Part shown: positions 46,817 to 57,500 of the stretch, piece after piece
Position numbering within the stretch: position 1 is the first letter of the stretch
Layout of the letters: every line of letters starts with the position of its first letter
From: Axinella damicornis
Lineage: Eukaryota > Porifera > Demospongiae > Axinellida > Axinellidae
Direction: 5' to 3'
NCBI GenBank assembly: GCA_963931865.1
Contig: OZ007508.1
Coordinates: 5,091,446-5,155,445, forward strand
DNA: 64,000 nt
Notes under the pieces: generated by a model
What the model was told of the DNA's origin: nothing
Database searches by the model: none
The model's input: the letters and a program-made list of their open reading frames with translations, nothing else
Made by a program: the position numbers and the translations under genes

Positions 46817-49515
46817 ACCTTCAAGAAAGAAGCGACATGTAGCCCCACACAACGTTTATGAAATGGCAAGCTAAATTGGACAAAAACATGAGACAGACTG
46901 TGAGGTAAGGAACGAGGGAGCATAGAAAATTGAGCTAAGGTACAAGGTGTGCGTGAAATTCAAGTCTAAGATTGAAGGCAGGCAAAACTACAGAAAAAAT
47001 GGGTTGTTGGGGTTCGTACTAGCACTACAAAAGAACTGATCAGCATACTCATGTGTTGTTGCTCCTCAAGTTTGGATTCTCCTGGCCTTGGTCCATCTTC
47101 GTTTGCTCCCATCGCTGAGCTTAACATTTAGTGTACAGTATCACCGTGTGGAACTCATACATTCATCAATTATAGTGACTTCAAAAGAATTTTTTTTTGC
47201 CCAGCCAAAACAACTCAATGTCCGGGCAAAATTGAATATGTCAGGACATACTGACCAACCAATACTAAATTTTATTTTCAGCTCTGCAGCACAACACGAA
47301 GAAGCATGAATCAACTGGAAACGCTGCACAGAGATAAGCCCTCGAGGGATACGAACGGATTTGCATGAATTTACTAGCCTGAACTGTACTAATTAAATAT
47401 TCATAAACTTACTTCGCGCTCCAAGTTGATCCTGGACAGCGTTTCCACCCTGCATCACCTCAAGCATTCATAGATGAACGCAGAGAGCAACCGAAAGTTC
47501 CGAGATGGGTAGGTTTTCGTACCCGCAAAAGTCATTAAAGCATCACACTATCGTGACGCTAGGTATTCACTTGGCAGTTTTCACAGCCCTAGTGCCCACA
47601 CCAAGTGCGGACGAAGACAGCTCTTTCCTACACTCAAACGCCATTCATGATAGTCTAAAACAAGCGACTAACAGAAGACTGATACTTTGGATCGCAGAAA
47701 TAAGAGCCACACAGCGCTCCATACAACACAACTGTGCCGCGAGGTATAGTCCGCAGATCAATAATGTAATTCCGTAATCTATCCGCTTACGCGAAATTGA
47801 TTGAGACACGCCTTAGCCGACCTGAGTAATAGTTATGACGTAATTGAATATACATGGATGGAGTTTTGAGGTTTCACTTTCATATTATCATCAACAACAT
47901 GGAACACATTGATCTGTCTGTGTAAAACCAAGGTGAAGTTGGCATACTAATATGTACATCCTAGCTAGACCCAGCCTTACATGCACTGAGCTGGTACTGA
48001 GACTATCAGATATCAAGACAATAATTATCGCAGGAGCATCATACCCCGTGGGAAAAATCTGACTACAGGCTACTTCCGTGACAGCTCACCTTTAATGTTG
48101 CGTCAACAGTTGTCTCCAGACCATGAGAGATCGAGAGGAGGTAGCAGTCTAGTCGACTAGTCCTAGCCTTCACTTTTCTCCAGCACGAATGGCACGTGAT
48201 CGATAGTGTATGGTATAAGCGGCGCGCGTGCGGCCGGCCCGCCACCTCACATATTTTAGTGATCAGTGATCTCATACACAGTATGTGTGCACGGATTCCT
48301 CAGACACAATGCAAAAAGTAAATTAAAGTACATGCACAATTAAAGTACATGCAGGTAGTCTCACACAAAGTACAAGATAAAACACATCATCAGTAGCTGT
48401 AACTAGCTGCTGGCTCTCTCCGGCATCAGTGTGTAGCAGGAGTCACACACTCGCACAGGCATTGAGCTGGAGGCCAGTGGTGCTGCAGGTGGGGAAGAGA
48501 TGTTCACACAAGTAACATTGTTCACATGACAGTTAACAGATGACATTGGGCTCACACACATCATTCAGATTGGTGGTGACTCGGGAATGATACTAAATTT
48601 TAGCACAGTGAAATGTGGTACATGTATACCATACCATCTGTAACTGGCTAGCTCAATTGCACAACAGGTCACAATGGCTGACTTTTGCACAGCTACATTC
48701 ATGGCATTAGTTAAACCCTGCTCATCTTAACGGCAGCTCCCCGCCCTCCCATCTCACATACACCCACACACACCCAAACCCAGCCAAACACACCTTTCTT
48801 CCAACCACAGAAAAGTTTCTTGCACTGCTGGCACTCAGTGATGTTCCTGTCGTCCACCCACACACTCTCCCTCATCATCGTACTCTCATCCTTCATGTCT
48901 GCTATCTTCTGCTGGGAACTGCAGCATGATCAGTGTCACTGTGGTGGACCGAATCAGTGAGGGTGTTAAGGTGAGCTGGAGGTATTGTTTAATGGCTGGT
49001 TTGCAGAGGAGGTTGTACACATTTTTGCACGTGACAATGCGCTGCGCTACAGTGGACGTGTTTGCCATTCCAAACTTCAAAAGCCTGGGACCGAAGGTAA
49101 ACGTAAAGTGCCAACGAGAAGTGAAGCTACAGTTGGGGAGTTTGAAAGGTAGGAGTGCCTTGAAGATGCTTCAGGTCGGGCAGGCTTCCAGTTGGAGTAC
49201 CAGGAGTGCCTGGTAGCACTAGCTTCTCTGCCATCCCGCGCGGCCGCTCCTTCAGGAGGCCCTAGTCCCACGGAGGTTGAATGGGGTTGACAACATATTC
49301 GGAGTCTACTCCACCAGAGCTTTCGAATGATGTCAACTTTGTTGACAAACTCATAAGACTACCAAGAACAATTTTCAACGTCCAGATAAATTTGCCCTCG
49401 CACGTATGTCACATGACCGTATTCAACCTCCTCTGCCTGGTTTGATAGTACAGCTGTGTTTATACCTGTGACCAGAAATGTGTGTGGCTTCATACCATAC
49501 AATATACACAGAGCA

Positions 49516-49676
49516 TAGCCTCGTTCCCAGGCCTACCCCGTTTTTTCTGTTCTTCGGTTTGCGTTGACAATAATACACGGATGCGGAAGGGCTTTCACCG
49601 CCCTTCCGCATCCGTGTATTATTGTCAACGCAAACCGAAGAACAGAAAAAACGGGGTAGGCCTGGGAACGACACTA
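49516..49676. mobile_element. Mutator-type hairpin MITE, copy 11, near-perfect 161-bp palindrome
   Basis: Arms of about 77 bp are almost perfect (CGTTTTTTCTGTTCTTCGGT and its complement) around a loop of about 7 bases. Exact 9-bp duplication CACAGAGCA at 49507-49515 and 49677-49685. It lies inside the RUFY-type remnant. Confidence 0.96.
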
Positions 49677-49968
49677 CACAGAGCACGCTCATGTCATTGT
49701 CTTACACGCTGAGTTTCTTTCCCATCTCCAAGAGAGCAATCTCCTGGTTGGAAACAGTCTCCTGAAGACCTCTCTTGCAACTCAGCATACTCCTGCATGT
49801 GGGATTGGGATCATGTGACAGTCATGTGATGCATCATTTATTGTAGATGTAAAATTATGTAACTATTTAAGAGCTTTAATTGTTTCATTGGCCAGTTCAA
49901 CAATACGATCTTCCTCTCACTGAATCTCCATACGTGTATACATAGATGAGGTCCATATTTGTACATGC

Positions 49969-50000
<32 letters not shown>
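49969..50000. repeat. Poly-C run of about 32
   Basis: An uninterrupted C run (G on the minus strand), within the RUFY-type remnant. Confidence 0.9.
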
Positions 50001-51017
50001 ATAGCTCCTTTCGTTTTCTCCAACATAGGCATACATGCGTGACTGGGAGGGAGGGAAGGAAGAGGAAGTGCAGTTACTTGGAGTGAATCCTAACAGTGAC
50101 TCACTCATTCTCCATCTTCTTGCTGTTGGCTGTGAGCTGGGCCAGCTTCCCTTCCAAAGTCCGTATCTTCAGAGAGTCGATCCATGCTGTGAGTCTCCTT
50201 TGCACCCTGCATGGGTTAGTACAGATGAGTGGGGGTCAGGAGGAGTGAAGGGAGGGAGGTCAGTGAGAAGAAAACTGACTCCAGGAACTATACAGTGTAA
50301 CAATCGGCTCTCAAACCTCACCTGCAACAGTGTCTGCATTCTGAGGTTGGCCGACTTCATTTCCTCGAGCTGTTTCCACAGTGCCACTATTGTGTCCTGC
50401 TTTTCATGAGTACTCTTTTCCAATAGTTGGAGGGCGGTCTGGAGGTGTGTAATAGAGACACACACATGCAATTATGATACAGTCAGAATGATCTAATTAT
50501 AAGCATATTGGAAAGAAGGAATAACTTACTTCCTTCTCTTGTCTGATGCTCCTTTGCATCTCCAGTTCTTGCCCCAACTGTTGCCGTAGTTTTGTCTCTG
50601 TGCCCAGGTTCTTCTGAATGGCCAAGTAGTCTAGCGGGAGTAGATCTAGAGGTTGACCATTTAATCCAGCTCTAGGGGGTTGAAAGTGGGAAGTGGGAGG
50701 TTGGAGGGCTGTAGCTCACCATGTATGAACATATGTCTCCATTTCTGCTCTCTGGTTGTCTTACACAGAACAGTAGGTCAGGGCGGGGCCTATTCCTGGT
50801 GGCAGACTACTGTACTGCAAGCAATAGCACATACAGTTACTGTGACAATGGAACGCAACCATCACCTCCAATGCTCTCCTAACAGTCACTCATAATTCTG
50901 CATGAGTTCATCTCTCTCCTGAGTGACAGTCTGACTCCTCAACAGAAGAGGACTTCCCCATTGGTTTCGGTGTGAGGACTCCAGGGAGTCGAGCTTGTAC
51001 CTGTTCTAGTAAGGACC

Positions 51018-51145
51018 TGGAGGGAGGGAGTGAGGGAGGGAGGGAGGGAGGGAGGGAGGGAGGGAGGGAGGGAGGGAGGGAGGGAGGGAGGGAGGGAGGG
51101 GGAGAGGGAGGGATGGAGGGACAGAGAGGGAGGGAGAGGGAGAGC
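51018..51145. repeat. (GGGA)n tract
   Basis: About 20 GGGA units followed by degenerate purine sequence. On the minus strand it ends in CTCCAG, which could serve as a polypyrimidine tract and acceptor for a RUFY exon. Confidence 0.9.
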
Positions 51146-51505
51146 AGAGGAACGAGAGATGAAGAATTGTGCTGATACACTGTAGCTAATGCACATGTGT
51201 CACAACTCACTCTAGCTTCGTGCTGAGGAAGGCCCCTTGATTCAGTACCCATACGGATCCAGTAACTTGGACAATTCGGACACTCCCTCCTCACAGTGCT
51301 CACACCTGAACAGCAGGAGAGGGGAGGGAAATAATCAGTCTATGAAGTTTGGCACTTAACTCTTGGCAGTGTTTGTTCTTTAGGAAATGCACTTTGTTGT
51401 TTGTTGGGAGAAGCTCCCTCAACTTCCTTACCAGTATTCATCCCTCGCTCCAGCTCTCCTCCCTCCCACCCATGGCCATCACACACCAACACATGTACAC
51501 ACACA

Positions 51506-51567
51506 CCTTTTGTGTTGTCTGAGAAAGGGTTTCTTGCTCTGCTGCCACTCAGTGATGTTCCTGTTGT
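51506..51567 (-). pseudogene. Stray half-exon of a FYVE finger
   Basis: Encodes LDNRNITEWQQSKKPF, clearly related to the VDDRNITECQQCKKLF exon at 48794-48908, but both zinc-binding Cys are changed (to Trp and Ser). It directly follows the NLR coding region, and its first bases supply the NLR stop codon. Confidence 0.75.
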
Positions 51568-54500
51568 CTAACTGTCAGAACCAAAAGATACTCTGCTTGA
51601 GACTCTGCTGAATTCGGGTAAGCTTTCAGCATACGCTTTATATTTCTGAGGTAGTGTCAGTTCTTGTAGAGTGGAGTTGACTGTCATGGCCTCAAGTAAC
51701 TTGCGGATGCCTTCTTCACCTATTGGTGTACCATCTAGGTTCAGTATCTGTAGTGATGTGTTGGTATGGAGCATTGCAGCCAAAGCAACAACTCCTTCTT
51801 GTCCAATGGTATTCCAGGACACGCTCAGTGTAGAGGTCTGATCACTGGAAATATGTCCCCGCTCACTGCCAGGTTCGAAGCTTCTAACGATCACTTGCTC
51901 TAGTGACTTGTTGTGTATCAGTTGAGCTAAGGCCATGGCTCCCTTTGTTCCATTGTTATTGTGGCCGTAGTGCAAGTCCAGTTCTCTCAGTGTAGTGTTC
52001 TCACACAATGCCTGGGCAAGATGACATACCCCCTCACCGTCAATGTCACAGTCCATGCACACGCTCTCCAGTGACTTGCAATTGTGTATTAGTTGAATTA
52101 TGGCCGCAGTACCCTTTGTTCCAATGTATTCCAATGTTTTCAATGTTGTAGTGTCATGTAGTGCTCGGCATACCAGATCACCATCAATATTTTCACAGAT
52201 TTTAACTGCTGTGAGATGAAGTCCGAAGCTGGAATTGTCGTTCAGTACAGATAGTGCACTAAAGACACTATCTACATTGTAAATTTCTATGTCCACTAGT
52301 ACTGATATTGAAGTGTGCAGATATGTTACTTCAATGGTCATATATGAGTATGAACAATCATCAACATCAACATCAACATCGTCGTTATAATCATAATAGT
52401 ACACATCGCTGCGCCTAATCTTGATAACCTTAAGTGTATTGGAAGTTGATGCCAGCAGGTCACACAGTTCTCTTAAGTCTTCCACACGAAAAATAGTGTC
52501 CGTGCATTCAACCACTTTCAGAGATGGTGATGACCTTACAATTCTGGTCAGACTGGAAAATTTTAAATAGTCTCCAATCAGTTCTTGTAGTTCAACACGA
52601 ATGTGGAGCTGTAATGTGCTGAATAGGTTAACCATTACATCACCTCGGCAGTGCATACCTACAATGGTGCTGTTTTGCTTTGAAATATGTAAAGCACTGC
52701 CTCCCACAGTGAGCATTGTAACATGTTCCTCTGTGATGTCATCGTAACCGTCATTGTTAGTGTCAAACACCAACATCCACTGGCAGTGACTGTGAGCGAT
52801 GCAGTACCCTAAGCAGTAGTAATCAAATAGCATGAGACCCTCACTGTCACCTTCAAATTCGATAGTGTTACCACTCCCAAGGATGGCATTCATGGTGTCA
52901 GGATCTTGAGTTTCAAACATCCAGTTCACATGATATGGATTCACAGTGTAGTCACATTTAACATAATACTGTGGGTAATTATCGTCGTATTTGGGATTTC
53001 CAAGGAGATCTCTAATAGAGTCTGAGGGAATTCCAGAAAACTTTGTTAGTCCTGCAACAAACCTCATCACGACTTCGAACAAACCACCTTCACATTCCTT
53101 GAAAAGTTTCAGCTGCTCTTCAGGGGACAGATGTGTGATGTAAACTGCTGCCAGGTATTCTTGTATAGTGAGATGCAGGAAATTGTGGGATACATGAATA
53201 CCCTTACTGACATAGAGTTCTGGTACAGCTTGCATGAAGCCAAGAGTCTCAAAATCTCTGGGAAGGTCTGAGAAAATCAGCTGCTGGCTGTTCTTGATAC
53301 CGTCATATGCGACCTTGCTGAGTTGGTGGAAACTTTTCGACACATACGGAGGCACACATAAGTCAGTGAAGCTATGGAGTTGCACATTTATGTCTTGAGT
53401 TGGATGCTCATGAACATAGCGAAGCAACAAGGTTTGAGCAAGAGCAGTGTACAATTCAGTCATTGTCTGAGGTAGGACGCACTTACCAGTTCTGCTCTCA
53501 TTGTAGACACAAACTACAATAGCAGCATTGAGAGGGATTGTCATGGCTGCATGGATCTGGGGATAGCGGGCCAAGTACTCATTTATGTCAGCCAGTGTTT
53601 CACTGTCACCACCCAGTACACTCTCCAAGTAGCAGTCAACTTGATCTTTTGTAAAGCCAAGAATTTCAATATGTTGGTCTATGCGACGGGAGCAGCGTAA
53701 ATGTATGTAACGACTAGCCCAGGGACGGGTGGTTACAAGAATGGTAGCTTTAGGCAACAAACGACCGTGCATAAGGTCAAGGAATATGGAAGACTGTTCT
53801 CGCAGTTCTTCGGGCAATTCATCAAGTCCTTCTAAAATTAGCAGCAGGTTCTCTCCCAGATTATTCTCGATCACCTGGACTACTGACTGTAGCAGAGCTT
53901 TGCTAGAATGGTAAAACAGATCACTGAGGACATTTGCTTCTCTTGTTCTTCTGTCCCTCAGCCTAAGCACAACTACCAATGAGTATTGCTGCAGGATTTC
54001 ACCATTGCCCCACCTGCGACAAGCCTCCCACACAAAAGTAGTTTTTCCCACCCCAGGGGCACCTTCTACTAGAACTATTCTAGGGAGGGAACCATTTGGT
54101 AGCTTGCTAGCCACCTCTTCAAAGCTCAAGGGTTTCTTCACACGAACAATGTCTTCAATTTTCCCGAGAACAGCAGCCCTTGTGAAATCCTCTACTTCGT
54201 GTCTAGTTACATTTGACCTGCTGATGTAGGCAAGATTAATATAATGCACTGTGGGCGTCGGAGGCCATTTTGTGTCTTCTGTTACCACACCACAGGATTT
54301 ATAGTATTCCCTGAGGTACTTGGCATACCTGTCTACAGCAGGGGGTGTTGAAAACAAGACCGATGATGCTCCACTAAAACTCTCTTGTGCCTGGCTAGTG
54401 TAACTTCCTGTGCAAGGAGAGGCAGGGTTCAAAGGTGTAGTATGGGGGATGAAATGTGGTCTCTTAGCAGCAGGCGGAGGCTCACCCACATGGCATTGTG

Positions 54501-57500
54501 GGTTGAAGTTGGAAGCATGTGGTTGTATGTGGGGAGGTTGAGAGGTGTGCATACTTGGATAGTATGCAAGTTGGAACTGTATGGGAGTGGAGTTGGATGC
54601 GTAGGTAGGTCTCAGGATTGGTGGGTGGAAGGGAAAATAAGACACTAGTCCTGACCCATAGCCAGGTTGGGGATAGTTAGCCGCCTGTGCACCTTGGTAG
54701 AATGTTGGGGTGAATGCTTGGGAGTAAAACGTTTGTTCTTTTGCATGAGGGGCTTGCGCTTCAGATGCACACGCGTCCAGTTGAGGACAATGTTTCCTTT
54801 CAAGTTCGAGGGCTAACGCATTAGCACCAACAATGGTGCTACCAAGAGCATCGACAATGCATTTCCACGTACAGTTGGGGGAAGTCTTCAACCAGTGTTT
54901 CAGTGTCTCTCGTAAGCAGTCTAGGGGGAAAAAGTACTGAACTGCAATGCCATCCAGTTTTCCTATGTCCACTCTCAGCTGTAAGCCAAAGTTGTACCAG
55001 TTCGCCTGAATACTTTCAAGACTTCCGAGTAGAGTGCCAAGGTCTGCCAGAGCTGCAAAGTAGTATTACAAGCATGCAGTGAGCAAGACACAAAAAAGTG
55101 TTGTTAGCTGTTACAATGTATACCATTACGCTAAAATCCACAAGATTGTCAGTACTAAAATTTATATTGGTGGCAATACAGGTGAACTTTTTATTACCAA
55201 GTGGTAGCGTAGACCCCTCCCACTGCTTGAAAGCTTGGGAAAGACAAGGTTCCTAGCAGTGACTTAATTGGATAAAGTGGTACAAACCCCACATTAGCTG
55301 TTACTTAGTTAGAGCACAGATGAAGACTGACATCCATGCCACAATTCAATTCATACCCAAGGAATGTATGACAAATATCCGCATGGTGGTCCTATGAGTT
55401 CCAGTACTTGGGGCAACAACTATAGCATTAATTACTCTAACGACAAACTGAGGTAGCTAGATAGTCACACAAGTAACAATTTTGAGAGTGTATTTGTAAG
55501 GGAAGGCCGAAGTGACGGTTGGAAGCCGCGAGGCAGGCGCTCAGTGTCAACAGCAAAAAGATTATTAACTCAATGCGAATAGCCGTACAAGAGAGCAAAA
55601 AATGGCCTTATATATATACATGCCTCTAACAAAAGCACCAGACCAAGTAATAATACACACAATGGGTAACAATACACAATGCGCTGAGAGCCACCAGAGC
55701 ACCCTTCCTAATACATGTACAAAGAGCAACCATCCTAATAACAAAAGAGAAACCACCTGCAGCATTACAGAAACCACAAACCATAGCTTCCTAATAAGTA
55801 CAAACCTCCTCCACTACCTAAACTACACAAACCACAACTAAGAACTAAGTTTACAATGCAGTGGGTACACAAACAAAAGTAAGTCAGTATTCATTGAATA
55901 CCTACCCTGCATGCCATCTCTCAGTCTAAGATACATACTGCACTGTGCCAGAGTCCGTCCGTGTACATCCGTATTTTAGTGGCTGCATGACCGAGCTTGA
56001 GATGCACAGAATAGAAGCATTTTGTTTGCTATCAGGTACACAGACGCAGGTTTTTTTTTGTGGATTTCAATATTGTTGTCGGGTTTAGCAATCATTTAAC
56101 CCTGTACATCACAATTGAGAATTCAATTTTGACAGATGACGGACAATGGACAGATGGACAAAACGGATGGTTCAAAACTGCTTCGAGCATGCACGTGTGA
56201 GCTAAATTAGAGCTGTGTCTGTAGCTGTGCCTCCAAAAAAGGAAATAAAAGGGCATTTAATTGCCCATATATTTGTATTAGAAAAACAAGGTGAAATACA
56301 TTGTGATTCTCATGGCTAAAGATGCGAAACTGTGTTATGGAAATCTTCATGTGAAGAATGACAATCTCACACGTTTGTTTACACTCCTTGTTGCTAGGGT
56401 GTAGCTAGCAATGAGGCAATTGAAGGGAGGCAGTTGCCTCCTCGCTTTTCTGGATAATGACGCGCGTGTCCGGAATCTCGCATACTCCACGTACGACGTG
56501 CGTTTGGTCTGATGACAGAGACAGGAGCTAGGCTGACCATGAGCCGGCGTATACTCTTAACGCTGATAGTGCTGCAAGTCTGGGACAGTCAGGGCACCGG
56601 CATATTGCTGTAGCATTTCGAGAGCAACTGTTTGCGTGCACTGTGTATTAACTTATGAATAATTAATTAGCTCAAAAATGTTTCGCAGCTCACTTCGCGC
56701 ACGCAGGGAACTCCATGCCTCCTCAGTCTCCAAATCCTAGCTACGCCCCTGTGTTGGGGAAGGAATGGCCAACAAAGATTCTGACTACACCGTCATAATC
56801 GCTATCATGCAGTGAACCAAACGTACAATTTCGGTGCACCTTGGTGGTGGAGATACAATCGCTTTTGTTGTGCCGTTGGCCACCATTGCTCGAGTGCTCT
56901 CTTTGACTTTCGTTGCCAGTACAGCCCTTACGAAGGGGGCCACAAAATTCTGACCACACAGCCGTGATCGCTGTCATTCACTGACGCTGACATGCAGATA
57001 CTCACCGTGTTGGCGACTTGTGAGTGCTGTAATAATTTATTTTCTTCCCTTTGGCCGCCACTGCTGATTTAATCAACTGAGAATGGTCTTCATGTGATGT
57101 GTGTTATTTGGAACAAGATGTAACACACTACCAGCGAGTGCAACGGTACCGGTTGCAACGGCTACCAGGAGTGCAGTTGGCACTTCCAGGAGTGTAGGTG
57201 CTGGGGTCAGTGGAGAAAGTATAGTAGCTAGCACGTAGTGGGGTGGGTTGACTCATGCACCCTAACCATGGTTGCTGAGTTGTGAACACTTTTGCTTTCC
57301 TTTGGCGGGCATTGCTCGCTTCAACTGTCAGTGGCACCACACACGTATGTAATTATACACACGTGGGGCAAGCCACAAGTTAAAAAGCAGACTAAGAAAA
57401 GGGCAGAGTCTGCTAAAGTATCCACGAGGACCTGAAGCAGAGACTACTTTCGGTTGGCATGTAATTATATGGACTGGTATGTGTAGACTGCCGTGTTAAT

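Larger units (their letters stand above)
43638..48402. other. Repeat-rich intergenic stretch
   Basis: No supported gene. It contains the element at 44330-44920 and the hairpin at 46741-46816; otherwise unassigned sequence. The longest notable frame is 47505-47777 (+), 90 codons with a mildly hydrophobic start, too weak to call. Confidence 0.5.
48403..50940 (-). pseudogene. RUFY-type coiled-coil/FYVE gene remnant
   Basis: Known RUFY proteins have an N-terminal RUN domain, coiled coils and a C-terminal FYVE finger and act on endosomes. Recognised pieces, 5' to 3': about 50894-50935 (TQERDELMQNYE), 50530-50630 (LRQQLGQELEMQRSIRQEKE), 50322-50438 ([20 protein letters not shown]), about 50107-50200 ([20 protein letters not shown]), 49706-49792 (GLQETVSNQEIALLEMGKKL), 48794-48908 (WVDDRNITECQQCKKLF, the FYVE start) and 48403-48482 (PVRVCDSCYTLMPERASS, stop). 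The RUN half is absent. The central FYVE segment with the basic HHCR motif and two ligand pairs is not in the intervening DNA, although the two FYVE exons are in phase. The junction between the exons at 50322 and 50200 does not fit a simple splice. A degraded gene is most likely; a divergent 3' fragment of a working gene cannot be excluded. Confidence 0.65.

Noticed and set aside
47505..47777. 90-codon frame with a mildly hydrophobic N-terminus
   Set aside because: No domain, no convincing signal peptide, and it lies in repeat-rich DNA; insufficient support.
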